Made by a program: the position numbers and the translations under genes. The notes beneath the pieces are model-generated. The model was not told the origin of the DNA, searched no databases, and saw only the letters and a program-made list of their open reading frames with translations. Source: Trogon surrucura (taxonomy: Eukaryota; Chordata; Aves; Trogoniformes; Trogonidae). Taken from it: 64,000 nt of DNA. Location: NCBI GenBank assembly GCA_020746105.1, contig CM036617.1, forward strand, positions 160,650,912 through 160,714,911, in the 5' to 3' direction. Shown here piece after piece: positions 1 through 12,800 of the stretch (positions are counted from its first letter, which is position 1; each line of letters starts with the position of its first letter).

Positions 1-3000
1 TACATCTGATTAGAAGTCTGCAAGGGATGGGGACAGCTCTCATGATCTCATCCTCTCTGGGATACCTCAGGAAGCGATGTAGCCCTGGTCTGGATAAAAA
101 AGAAAGGATGAGGGTGTCTGCAAATGAGCGCACGTTCCAGTCTGTGCCCTGTAACCGTATCTCATACGTCTGGCTTGTATAACTACGGGATGAATACCAG
201 CATACAAAGCAGCTGGGAAGTTCAGACCTCTGTCCTAAACCTAGATTTGGATTCATTAAGTCATTCTCCTTCTACTCTATAGCAGGGAATTGCCTGAAGT
301 ACAGTGGGACTCACCAAAGCCAAAGTTAATGCTTTTATGATCATTGCAAGACCACCCACTGCGGTGCGTGGCAGCACCAGCGTCAGTGGCTGTTTGTTCA
401 TCCCACAGCCTAAAAAAAGGAGAGAGAAAATTCTCCAGAATGAACCCCCATCCTGAAGAGCTCAATGTGGGTGGAAAAATTTCCTTTTTTATTATGTCTG
501 TAGTGAAATGTGCTGTTAAAACCAATTTCCCCAGAACCAGCGCAGTTTAATGGTGATTTATGCACTACAGCAGGTCTGACATTTAGATCCTTACTTGGTT
601 CTTTATTGTAGTGTTATCACCCAGGCCACCTCTAAATTCAGGAGGAAAATGGCTTTTTGACTAAAAGTAACTTTTTGCAAAGGTATTTCATTTTTCGTTA
701 ATGGTTCATTAGGATCTTGTTAAAAACAAATAGTCAGTTAAAAATCGTCAGCCCAACACAGCAGATAGCCAGTGAAAGACGGCCTTTATGATTTTGGCCT
801 TAGAAGGGAAGTCATATGCAGCAATAACGCACAGCACCACAATCCATGCAGTAACTTCACGTTTGGGTGATGGTAGTAGTCTAGTGATGGCAATGTCAGT
901 CTCAGAGCAGGTCAATTTATTCTGCTCAAGAGCAGGGAGTGTGTTGCAGATATAACTGACATCAATCAGAAAAACTGTAATGTGTGTGCAGAAGAGAAAT
1001 TATACAGTGATGAAACAAATTTCAGCAGTGTACACCAGGCACCTCCTAAAAATGGGCGCTGGGTGTCCAGATTGATCATGCTAAGCCTTGAAAGTTGCCC
1101 CCTTGACATGGGAGAATGGATCTTTTAAATGAAATGGAGAAGACTATGGAGATGGTGTTTAGTTAAGCAGCTGGATGCCGTGGAAATTGTTAGCATTAGT
1201 GCATTCAAGTCCTAGTGTCCTTGGCAATTTTCAGTCATCCATCGCGCGACAAAGTGAAACACTGGTATAAATGTGTTAACAGTGAGAGCTGAGCATAATA
1301 GCAGGCATTGTATTCTCATCATGCATTCAGCAACACGCTGTAAAAATTATCGGAGGAATATGTCAGCAGGATGTAAGCATTCGCTAGTCATCTGTCTTTT
1401 GGGATTTCAGCCTGGCAAAGGCCCTCGGTGACGTATCTTCTTACTTCCCAGTGTCCATACAACAAGTATTTGAATATTTCCATATAATTTGTTCCAAGGG
1501 GAATACAGAGGATGTGAGAGAGGGAAAAGAGACTGAGATTCCTGTTTTACTCAAAGTAGGCTTTTTTTTTTTTACCTCCTCTCCATTAGTAAATTGACAA
1601 ATGGCATCAGTTTGGGGGACTGTTTGGTATGAAACAAGTAGCAGAGGTGTCATTACAGCATTTTTCTTCTTCAGAACTCTACCCACCAGGGCCCATAATC
1701 CCAGCACAGAAGGATGCTGGCATCTTTGCTCTGGCTGTCTTAAAGTCAGCCGCTTGTTTAGGAATTTGTGACAATGGTTTCAGTGCCTGCTTCACAACCT
1801 GCTGCAGAAAAATTAGAGGTGAATCCTGGTGTATCACGGAGCACCACCTGAAGCGTGTCCCTGCATTCTCCTCTTGAGAGGGGTTTCATATCAGTGAATA
1901 CAGGGTGCAGCTCCTGGCACAGACTGTATATTGTACACTATTGAGCAGTGAACTCCGTAATTGAGAAGCCCATCTCCATCTTGAATTTCTATGAACAAGC
2001 ATTTTAAAGGCCCCTTTCAGCACTCCAGCATGACTTTGCTGTCACAGTTCACAGCATATGCCAGGCTCCCAGGCTCCTCGAGACAGCAGCGGCCAGTGAT
2101 AAACACGGAGCTAATAAGGAAATATCTCATGGAGGTCCTTAGTGATTTGCTGATGGAGGAAAGCTACCCCTAGAGCTCTTAAATAAAGAGTAGTTTTTTG
2201 TAACCCAGGACCTCTTGAGGGGAGGAGGAATAGGAGTGTTTGGGATTGGATGCTCTGTTGACCCGGTATTGTTTGCTCAAGTTTGGAAACTTGGCAGCCT
2301 CAAGCTTTCATTAAATTTTGATTCTTGTGTATTTAGAAAAGGCTACAGGAAGAGGTACGACAGCTTTGGCAGTTTTCCTGCTGATTATTAACTGTAAGTT
2401 TTACTGTGTGCTTTATGTTTTTTGTAAGGTGGGAAAACTTAGTAGCTCTTCGTGTCCTTTAAGGCTTTTGCTTTCCATATTCTTCCAAGCGGCTGTTGAG
2501 TTGGTTCCCATTGAAGCTCCTTTTGCCTCAAAGAGCACATGCCGTGGCATTGCAAATGAGCAGTGGGCTCAGACTCTCACTGATATTTTGGGGAACTGGT
2601 AAATGTTTTAGTTTAGCTGCCACAGTGATCCTTAACTGATCAGCCTTTATGTCAGTCCTGGTGTGGAAGGAAGCCTTTGCTTTACCCTAAGCAACTTAGA
2701 AACTGCTCTGCTCAAATACTCTGATTTTCAATACACACATTTTCCTATCTCTCTGTACCATTTTTCACTTTGTAAAATGTCTTTTCATCCTTTCCTGGCT
2801 TCCACAGTGCTAGTTTCTTGGTCACCTGTTGCCTACTGTAGTGTTTTCCTTGACTGCTAAGGAATTCCAATTTCATTGTGAGTCTTCTTGTCCTGGAAAG
2901 CTGTCAGCCATCTTCATTGCTTCAGGTCAGCTTTGCAGGTAAGAAGTAGTAGATAGGAATTGAAGTGAGGTCACTCAGCTTTGCCTTCTCATTCATTCCT

Positions 3001-6000
3001 CTGGTTCCCTCACACTTTAGTAGTCACAAGCAGTAACGTATTTTTGTTGAGACCAATAATAATGGGATTTTTTAGAAATCACTGCAGCTGGATGTTTATA
3101 TTGGCACCAAGGTATGCTTAATGCATATTTTGCAGGCCAAAGAGCTAATTTTGAGAATCCACTAGCAGCATTTGAATGTCCCTTTATAATGCCCGCATTT
3201 GTAAGTTGAGACTTTGAATAGGTTTGGTTTAAAAGCTGAGGGAATTAGATGATCTTTAGACCAGTGCTGCAAGTTTAGGCCCTAATACCAAGTCAGTGGA
3301 AAATCAGTTCATCTTTCCATTTGCCTTAATGGACTTTTGGATCAAACCCATACTCATAAAAGCATTTGAGTGCATAAATAGTGTCAGGTTTTTAGACAGG
3401 TTTTCAATTTGCGAGCCTGAGTGGTTGCTAGTGGAACCCCAGGTATGTAGACATCTGTAGATGGCAACTTCTGTCTCCCACTGACTGAACCAGAGCCCAT
3501 GTACACTTGTATCCAAGAAAGGGGAAGCCCTCTTCAGCCCAGTCTAAAAAATCAGATGCTTTTGTTTAATAAATATTTTACTAAAGAAATTATACTTTAT
3601 AAATAATAGTGTAAAAAGGCAGTCCACCCTCCTCCTTCCTTAAGGAATGCTGCAAGTTTGGAAAAAAAGGGCGTTTCTTTTTGTGGTGGTTCAGTGCTCT
3701 GAAAGTTTAGTGCTCCAAGCCTACCACTATGGGCATACAGAAACTGCCTTTCCTGGAGTGCCACAGAAGCTGAAAGAGTATGAACAGTGCCCTGTAAAAG
3801 ATAACAATACATTTCCCTGTGTTAAAAAAAAAATCAACAGAAGCACTACTAATCTATATCATTACGCTATAGGTCCTTCAAATGCAAATGGTTTATTACT
3901 TTACCTGTACAATAAATTCATTGCAAAAACAACTCCTCACATTCCTTATGTTTTTAACCTTGGCCTTGACTGCTGAAAATGTTCTTTATTTAATGCTTCA
4001 GCATACCACTGCTTGGCAAGCTTACGGTTCAGCACATAAGGGGAATTTGACTGAAAGGCTGCACTGCGTTTCAGATCGAATTTTCAGGGGCTAATTCATG
4101 AAGGGTGCAGCAGAGCTCGGTGGAGGAACTGCTAAGGTTTGTGGAAGCTGAGGTTCGTTCTGTTGAAAAGCAGTTACATTTTTAGTTAGTGCAAACTGGC
4201 AGAAGCCTTCTCGAGCGGGTACCTTGTTGATCTCGTCCTCCCTTTGTGTGAAACCATCTCCAAGAGTGGCGTTGCTTCCCAGACATGTCAAGCAGCCTCT
4301 GAGGAACTGGGATCTATCATAAGGTGTGAGAGAGCACCTTTGCACTCTGCATCTTGTACCTCCTGTGTTTGGATCAAAACAAATATGAGAGTGCAACAGT
4401 GTCACTGCAACAGTGTCACAGAAGTTTTAATGCCCTCCACGTGTTTGTGCCCACATTGTAAGCAACTACGGATTAAATACTTTGTAAAGGGTCTCTTGAG
4501 GTGCGATCTTACGTGTAAATTTGATTAAGTCCAGTCTGACTGATGCTGGATGATTGACGGCACTCTCTTCCTTTTGCACTCCTATTTGTATAATATGTCA
4601 GAAATCAGAAGTAATTAAACAAAGGGAAGATAAAATACTTGAAGAAAGTCAAGGCCATTTGAAGCTTCTTGTATGGCTTTCGTATCTCTTTTTGTTGCAT
4701 TTGATTATTTGGCTTGAGGCAGAAAAAGGAGGTAGGAAATTTGCATGAAGATGGAATTACTTCTACTCTTTCCTCTTTGAATTTACATGGGCTATTCAAT
4801 TTTTCACTGAGGCCTAAGGGGTAATTCCATCAAGGTCCTCTTAGGCAGGAGACAGCACATGAGATCAGCCTTCCTGGCCTCTCCAAATGCTTCATGTGCC
4901 TTTGGTGCTGCACTGGACAAGGACAGAAAAAACTTCACTCTTGCCTGCACGCATGCAGGAGATGTCATTTGTCTGGGACTTTGACAAGGTCCTGGCAAAA
5001 TGCTCTTGCAGTCTGGCTGCTGAGAAGGGTCTACCTTACATGTAGTCCTTGGATAGCCTAAAGGAGCCCTGAGGAAGTCTCAGGAGTCTTCTCAGTTTTG
5101 TCACGATGAAATATTACCTTGGCCCCCATCCTGGAGTGCTTACATGCTTTGCCAAATTTGAGCTCTAAGTAAAGAATAAACCTGTATCACAGGCATGGCC
5201 CTCATCTTTAATCATCCTTGTATATAAAGAGCTTTGATATTATTTGGATGGAAAGTTCCAGCTGTAAAGAGGAATCCTTGCTCGTATCAACAGTGTTTGC
5301 AAATCCTGTCAAACTTTCATTTTAGGAGTGTTTAAAACTACTGCATTGTCCTCATTTGAAATCCAAAGAAATGAAGTGTTCCTTCAAAATCCATTGCTGG
5401 ACACAAAAATAAGTTGGCTGCCCAAGTCCATACAAAAAGTTAATCGTAGAATAAGGAATTTCATGAGGTTTTTCTCCATCTCAAATCATGTCCAGGCAGC
5501 TGTATTACCCTGGCTATAACTGTACAGCCACCAGGGAGGAAAAAGCAAGCTCTATGTAAACTGTTATTTTAAAAGCAACTTGTAACCTTTCACAATTTCT
5601 CAGCTTCTTCTTTTCAAGTTAGTAAAAATCTAACTTTCAGTAAAAACAAGGGCTCGGGGAAAGGTGCACAAGGGAGCTCGAGGGCCAAATTACCTTGAAA
5701 TTCAATAGAAATTGGGTACTTGAGCCCCTTCTTCTTCGGAAAATCTTGGCCTTAGTCCCTCCATTGCAGTAGGGTTTTCTGCAGTCTGGTGACAAATCAT
5801 TCCCTTTCAGAGCTAAGTAAATTCTAATGATTTAAATCCATCTTTTACATATGTTTGGAGGCAGGGGAGATGTTTGTTTATTTATTATAGGATACACTAG
5901 CTAGCTGTCTGGCTTCCAGTGGCACAGAGAAATGCAATGAGAGACTCTATTCAAAACCAGCATTAGCAGTGGATCAAGGCTGCAGGGAGCAGCCTGCAAA

Positions 6001-6716
6001 TTTCATAAAATACAGGAGGGAAGGTTGCCCAGATTACCCTTCCCTACTCCTTGTTTTTATTATTTTTTTTGCATGTATCTTCAATGTAATATTGAACAAT
6101 TACAGACATTTTTTGTTACTTTTAATTACTTTTCTTCTTTCCTGCAAAGCACTGGCTTGGCTTCAGAGTGGGGGTTGAGAAGTTTGGCGACCCAATGCAC
6201 CAGGCCTGAACATTGAGGACAAATCTGGGTGTTAAAGAGCTGCTTGGCATTTCACTGTGTCTTGTCCTTGGGCCAAACTGTATCTGGGTCGTTCAAGAAA
6301 AAAAAACCTGAATAATCACCAGCAGCATCAATGTTAAGTTCACTTGATTTTTGCAGGTTTTACTTCGCAGCCCAGTTTGCTTGGGATAAAGGCTTTCTAT
6401 GGAGGATTTTGTGGCCACCCTGTCTGTGTCTAGCTTTCATACCTTTATATGGTTTCCCTAGAACAGCCATGTTTTGATTAGGGGCTTCCCCAATTTTTTC
6501 TTAAAAGTGATTTAATCTTGAAGAAGTCTTTGTTTTCAGCTGCTGACAATTAAGACAGCTAGTTAAAAACCACTTCTGGAGCAGGGTCTGGCTTACTTTG
6601 AGGTATTATGTCTCTGTGGAGGAGGCGGGAACAGATCCTGCTGGGCACAGCACCATTCATAGACCATTAGGATCCAGCATGGAGGCTGCCTGTTGCAAAG
6701 CCTGTTGCCAAGCAGG
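1..6716. other. Unique non-coding DNA, no gene recognised
   Basis: No exon, RNA gene or interspersed repeat is recognisable here. Open frames are short and look random. The stretch holds a T12 run near 1,562, a 14-bp tandem duplication at 4,392-4,419 and several poly-T/poly-A rich segments (for example near 6,060). The part around 1,180-1,440 has a few retained CpGs (including a CGCGCG-like core near 1,244) and looks less repetitive than its surroundings, which could mean a conserved non-coding element. That is only an impression without alignment. Confidence 0.6.
4392..4419. repeat. Perfect 14-bp tandem duplication
   Basis: The word TGCAACAGTGTCAC occurs twice head to tail with no mismatch. 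A perfect duplication of this length in otherwise unique DNA points to a recent slippage or small duplication event. It has no obvious function. Confidence 0.9.
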
Positions 6717-7578
6717 GTGGAAGCGTCGATCTGCTTGAGGATAGGGAGGCTCTCCAGAGGGATCTGGATAGGCTGGATCACTGGACCAAGGCCAGGTACA
6801 TGAAATTCAATAAGGCCAAATGCCGGGTCCTGCACTTCAGCCACAACAACCCCCAGCAGCGCTACAGGCTTGGGGAGGAGTGGCTGGAGAGCTGCCAGGC
6901 AGAGAGGGACCTGGGGGTGTTGGTGGACAGCAGCTGAACATGAGCCAGCAGTGTGCTCAGGTGGCCAAGAAGGCCAAGGGCATCCTGGCCAGTGTCAGGA
7001 ATGGTGTTGTCAGCAGGAGCAGGGAGGTGATCACACCCCTGTACTCAGCTTTGGTGAGGCTGCACCTCGAGTACTGTGTCCAGTTTTGGGCCCCTCACTA
7101 CAAGAGGGACATTGAGGTGCTGGAGAGGGTACAGAGGTGGGCTACCAAGCTAGTAAAGGGCTTAGAACACAAGTCATATGAGGAAAGGCTGAGGGATCTG
7201 GGGCTGTTGAGCCTAGAGAAGAGGAGATTGAGGGGACACCTCATCACTCTCTACAGCTACCTGAAGGGAGGTTGTAGAGAGGTGGGGGTTGCTCTGTTCT
7301 CCCTAGTGGAGAGTGATAGGACGAGGGGAAATGGATTTAAATTGCGCCAGGGGAGGTTCAGGTTAGATATTAGGAAGAATTTCTTTACTGAAAGAGTTGT
7401 CAGCCCTCGGAACAGGCTGCCCACGGAGGTCGTTGAGTCACCGTTCCTGGAGGTGTTTAAGAGACGGGTGGATGTTGCGTTGGGGGGAATCCTTTAGTAG
7501 GTTGATAGGGCTGGGACAAGGGCTGGACTCGATCTTCTAAGTCTCTTCCAGCTGATACGATTCTGTGATTCTATGATT
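6717..7578 (+). mobile_element. CR1 LINE, 5'-truncated 3' end
   Basis: This is a sense-strand CR1 non-LTR retrotransposon fragment of about 860 bp, cut off at the 5' side as is usual for CR1. The sequence runs through the ORF2 C-terminal segment, a stop codon at 7,495-7,497, an approximately 80-bp 3' UTR, and the terminal octamers ATTCTGTG ATTCTATG that end at about 7,578. CR1 copies itself through its own reverse transcriptase, primed at the target site, and has no poly-A tail. The last 350 bp are very similar to the copy at 55,576-55,924, so both belong to the same subfamily. The 5' boundary is judged from where the match to the family pattern fades and may be off by tens of bases. Confidence 0.96.
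6745..7497 (+). pseudogene. CR1 ORF2 C-terminal remnant, frameshifted
   Basis: This is the translated tail of the CR1 ORF2 protein, which lies after the reverse transcriptase domain. Family-typical words are visible, such as [48 protein letters not shown] and RNFF-type motifs near the end. The frame that is open before about 6,935 hits a stop at the words DLGVLVDSS. The downstream frame is open from 6,820 to 7,497, so one base has been lost near 6,933 relative to the usual DSKLNMSQ-like junction. The endonuclease and reverse transcriptase domains are absent. It cannot make a working protein and is not a host gene, although it is among the longest open frames in the window. Confidence 0.93.
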
Positions 7579-9679
7579 GAAGCACCTCAGCTCCGGCCAC
7601 AACAGGACCAACATGGCTTTAAGCTGTCTGCACATCCTGCTGTTCTTGGATTAGTTGACTACTGACCAAGCGTATGTCAGCCTTCCCAGGCTGAATTGCT
7701 GGGAGCAGCTGTAGGGCAAAGAGAGAGAAAATTAGGGAACAGTTTGTCTGCACAGATTAATATAGGCTTGTCACATCTGATTTGCTCGCCTCTTGGTCCT
7801 TCATGCAGTGTGGTACCCGGCTGTGCCATCTGGGCACCGCGGTGGCACAGGGCGTCTCAGACAGCAGAGTGATGTGCCGCTGAATCTGTGCCTTCAGAGT
7901 GGGGCCTAAAGCTCAGACAAGCTGGTGTTCCCAAAACCCAGATTCCTGCCACGTGGTCCTGCATGCAACTACAATGTGCCCTTTTAGTCATAAGGTCATT
8001 TGAGTCATTGCAGGGGATTTCATTCATTTGAGTGGGCTGTAGGTAAACTCTGCAGGACTCCTTCCTTCACTGTCGATAGCTTTTTTATTTCCCTTTCTGA
8101 AATTAGAAGTAACTCAGTGCCCTTTTTTCTTAGTTCAGTCATTTTCTCCAGCAAAAGTCAGGGGACATCCCCTTTGGATGCTGAAAGCAGCTCTGAGGTC
8201 TGAGAAACCCAGGGTAGTGCTTCATGCCACCTGGTGTCTTTGAGGTCGCCTCCCCCCCCTCCTGCCCTTTGGCCCCCAGAGAGGGAACCTTTGCACGTTT
8301 CAATTCCCACCAAAGCCTCTTTGCTTCTGCTTCCATTTTAATCATTTATTTACAGAAATTGTCTTTTCAGAAAAACCTGCAGGATGTGCCCTGAGTGCAC
8401 CTATGTATTTTTAAAGAGCTCTTAGCTGATTCCTCTCGTGTGAATGATGAGATTGATTAGGGGAATAAAGACCTGTTAAAACAGGGAAGTAAGGGGTCAT
8501 TCATTACCCTATACCACCACATACTACTTGGTTTCCAGCTATTAAGAATACATGAGATACAGGGCTGTTGGAAGTGGACACACAATCCTTACTTTTATAC
8601 TAATGTAGCCTCTAGCCCATGTAATTTAACGGTGTCCTAAAAGTCCTGCTTATATTTTACAGGCTCCTGATTTGAAGCGTGATACTGCTAGCACTCAAGA
8701 TACTAGGGGCATTAAATTTCAGCGCTTGTTGAATTACGAATCATTGTCTCCACACTGCTCAGTTTTGTGTAAGGAGGAGCCAAGCAAGATTTCCACATTA
8801 ACCATCCGAGCTCGGTTGCGCCATGCCTGTCGAATAGAGGAATGTGCTCCAGTTTCCCATTATATTTCCACCACTTTTTTGGATTTGTAGGTATTTATTC
8901 CCAGCTAAGGAAGTTTGACGGCTTCAGGGTAACCTGTTGGAAATGTGTGGGAATGTCGCTCAATAAGCAATCTGTGACTGCTTTGGCTTAAGGTAAAATT
9001 TAGCATCCAAGTGAGCCTGTAGAGGAATAAAGACGTGCTTTCTTTCCCCCTGCGGCGCGTGGAGCCGGGGCTGGGAGGTGAGGGTGGAACAACACCGACA
9101 GTGTTCCAGACACGCGGCTGCCTCCCCTGCCGTAGTTTTCCACAGTGGCAGAGGGAGTTGAGCAATCCACAGAGGCAAGGCAAGCCTTTAAAGGAAAATT
9201 ATGTGCGTAGAAAAAAAGAAAATAAGGCAAGGTAGTGACTCCCAAGCAGGCATCTTTGCTGTGTGCCTTCAGTCAGTCTCCAAGCAACTGGCAATGTAAC
9301 AAGGACACAATGAGTCAGACAAACAGTGTCATTTCTGCACCTTCACACAGAGGTCTGTATATATTCAGTCTCTACGAGCCCAATATTAGCTTCCTTATCC
9401 ATGCTAATTCATTAAATGTGAAGACCTGGCAAGCACCTGGCTGCCCTGTAAGCTTGGTGCAAGCTCCTCTGCCAGATCTCCAGCTGGAGTGGCTGGGTTG
9501 CGGGTCATCATCCCCACCGCTGCAAGCCCCCTCTGCAGCCACCCTCAGCTTATTTCCCAAAGACTCCTTTAATTTCACAGCTTTGCCAAGGCTCTGTGCT
9601 GAATCTGTTTGCCATCCCTGTATAGATTTGCAGCTGGCTTGGGCTTTGGAAGGCTAAGGTACACAGAGATGGGTAATGA

Positions 9680-9890
9680 CTCGTCTGAAAAAAGAGGTCC
9701 CTGAGTTTTTGAGCATGCACGGGAGGAGTATAGACGAGAGATGCACAGCGTGCTTGGGTTTGTTGGCCTCATCTCGGCGGCGATGTTGGCAGTACCTGTG
9801 CTTGGCACAGGACAACGCTTTGCTGAATGCCTGGTCTTGATGGCGGCGCTGCTGCCGCAGACGGCACAGCTTGCTGTTCGGCGGTAGGAA
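9680..9890. promoter_or_regulatory. Short CpG-rich patch
   Basis: About 14 CpG dinucleotides fall within 210 bp, eleven of them in the last 147 bp, where the observed number is close to that expected from base composition. The flanking DNA is strongly CpG-depleted. Such patches are kept where DNA is unmethylated (promoters, enhancers) or where coding sequence holds them. It is shorter than a standard CpG island. No TATA or initiator element stands out. Confidence 0.3.
9741..9887 (+). CDS. Possible 48-residue hydrophobic micropeptide ORF
   Basis: An ATG with a purine at -3 opens a 48-codon frame ending in TAG at 9,885-9,887. The product would be mostly hydrophobic (start MHSVLGFVGLISAAMLAVPV, end in two arginines), with a membrane-segment-like first half. 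The frame coincides with the CpG-rich patch, and its CpGs account for much of that patch. The opposite strand is also open here (85 codons from an ATG at 9,911), so the openness may simply reflect GC-rich composition. No family is recognised. It could be a chance frame, a micropeptide or a fragment of an exon. Confidence 0.12.
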   Translation: MHSVLGFVGLISAAMLAVPVLGTGQRFAECLVLMAALLPQTAQLAVRR

Positions 9891-12800
9891 AACACACTGG
9901 GGCAGTTTCATCTATTTTAGGTGCGTCATTGGAACCGGCTCAACACAGATATAATAAAAGCACACTTTATAGCAGAGAGGAAACTACTGAAAGAGAATAC
10001 TGTTGAAAAAAAAAAAAAGGCACGAAGGAAATTTCCACTGGTCGCAGAAGGCCAGCTAGGGACGGCCTCTGCTGGGGCTGGTCAGGCCCCAGTACTATTT
10101 TTTCAGAAGATGTTAATTTTTTTTTTTCTTTTATAATCAGAGAGCTGATTGATAAATGTAAGAAATCAGAAGTACAGTGTGCATCATTTTGGGTCTGAAA
10201 AATGTTAATGGTTGGATCTGCGGCCACCGATTGGCTTGGAGCTGGGGTCCTGCATGGAGGCCACCAGACATGGGGCTCTCCACATTGCCTCAGGCCTGGC
10301 TGGTGGCTTGGCCACTGCCAGCTCTTGTAGCCCTGGTCCTGTCAAAAAGTTCCAGCAAAAAAGAGCAGGGAGAAAGAAGAAAATTGAAAAACAGTGTTTA
10401 GTGTTTGCTTCGACTGATTAGCCCCTTTTTGTTGGCTGTTGTTGCGGCAGGCTGGTAACGAAAGCCAATCCAAACCAACAACACCATGGAACTGGTCATT
10501 TTTAATAAAGATGGCAATCCAAGCACTGAGGATCCCTGCGGTCTTTTTACTGTAAAAGAAGCCTTCACAGTAAGCGTTGGCCCTTAGCTAATGAGTGGAA
10601 CCCAAGAGCCCTCCCCTGCCAGCAGGACAGACAGTACCCACTTCATGGCACCCTCCCAAGAGCTTCTTGGTGGAAAAACCATGTGAAGCCACAAATTCCC
10701 TTCCCCTTGCAAGGAGAGGTGGGAATACCTTGGCAAAACATCAGGATTTTGGCATGGGTAAAACCCTAGCCTTGGCTCTCTGTGGGATGCACCAACGTTG
10801 CTCTGCTAGCTTTTAATGGGAGTTAATTGTCAGGCTCTCACAATCGATGCAGTGGGGTGTGATTTCTCCTTGCCAGTGCCAGACTGCCACAACATTTACA
10901 GCATGTCACCCCTTCTGAACAGAAATGGTTCCTTTTTGTCAGCAGTTGCAGCAGCTGAGACAGCAATCTTAATTTAGGTAATTTCTAGGTCAGTTCATCT
11001 CAGCTACTCATCACGTGTATTTTGTTTTCTCCCGTCCAGCCAAGATTTGACATTTTCTTGAATGATGCAAACCTCTTTTCCTTATATTGAGCGTCACTTA
11101 AAAAAAAAACTTTTCTGAAAAATAAAAAATGCCTTTTGAGGAAAACAACAAAAAGGAAGTTTATGTATTAAACCAGAAAACTTCACTTACTTTAAAGTAC
11201 CTGTCTGCGAGGCTGACTCAAAGTAGATTTGTTAACCATAGAGGCTTGATCCAAACCAAGAGATTACATTTCAAAGATTCACATCTATTTTGTAAAGTCT
11301 GATACATGTTCTTTTTGTCTGCTTAAAAAAAATAAATCACTGTATTTTACCTTTTCACTAATTCTTTCCCCTTCTCCATTTTTTACATTCCCCTTTAGTC
11401 TCCACGATCTATAAAAATAACCTTGCTCTGGATAAACCAGTAGCTACTATAAACTAGAAGAAAAAGCCTCTTTCATATTGTTGATATTGGATGTTTGTTT
11501 AATTTCAGCAGGGCTTTCTAAAGGTGTAACGCAAGTAGAGTTTATTACTATTTGAGTCTTTAATTGCTGTAGTAATATTTTTTTACAGCTCCTTATTTTT
11601 ATGTTTAAGAGTCCCCAGAGACTTTGATTTATTGACATTGGTGAATGATTGATAAATGATTAACGTTAAACAGAAAAACTGAAGGCATTGTATGAAATAG
11701 AAATGGTGCCAGAATGGCCAAGCAGGACCCACCAGTATATTTAATGTGATGCATACTACATAGCTGCTACAAACTACAGCCAAAGTTACCACAAATATCA
11801 ACTGTTCCCTGGGAAGGGACTAAAAAAGGTAAAATGTAATAACAATAAGAGTGGAGTTTTTTTCCCAGCTAATCAGGAGAAATGTGGTTTGTTCTGTTTC
11901 AGTCTAGCTTTTCATTTCAGTGTCTCAGGGTGTTTATTTCTGGAATATCATAACCACAAAAAAAACCCCAGAAAGGTTACAGACAGGATTTTCACAGGCG
12001 CCTAAAGTGGTTAGGCACCCAATTTCTGCAATGTTTCGATGGGAATTGGTTATTTTTGTCTCTTACACTCCTTTGAAATAGCAAACAAGGGTTTCTGTTT
12101 CAGGCTTGTTGAGAACACACAGCTTCCACTGCCATCGGTCGCTGTTCTGCTTACAGACGTATTTTGGTCTCAGGTGCCTGGCAGAACCTGTATTTTTATA
12201 CTGCTCATATTTTTAACCTAAATTCTGCACAGTTTACACTTGGCAGAGTAAGAAGCAATGAGTATTTATTCCTGGGTGAATGCAGAAGACACCTTCTTTA
12301 AGAAAACGCTTCTGCTGGTGGCACTCTCCTTATGTAAGACAGCACACGTTAAGTCAGTGCAAGTTACTTTTCTTTCTTGATGTCTTATAATAGATTGAGA
12401 AGTTGGTGCTTTAAGAGGAAAAGGGGTAAGTGCCTGATGCCTGTATTGGAGAGGCAATGATCAAACACCACAAAGCTGAACAAGGAGTGTTGATTGTCAA
12501 CTTTGCACGTGCCCTTGGCTTGTTACTTAGTTCCTAACATTCAAAGCTCCTGATATGCTTCCCTCCAGTGTACATTTAGGCAAGTGATAGCTCTCAAGGT
12601 CGGCTCTGGGTGCCAGTGTGGTGCTGAGCCAGCCCCACAGCTTTGCGGTCATGGTAGCATTTCATGGAGATGTGTGGATAACGCGGAGTGGGCTGCCCAC
12701 ACCAATGCTTCTGTCCGATTGATGAGTGATTCTGATACAAGCAGTGCTGAGCAAGGCAGGAAAAGCAGGACTACCTGCTTTGACGGGAGCCCCCCGCCCC

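Noticed and set aside
6820-7497. 225-codon plus-strand frame as a host gene
   Set aside because: Its sequence is the CR1 ORF2 C-terminus and the same words recur in the other CR1 copies.
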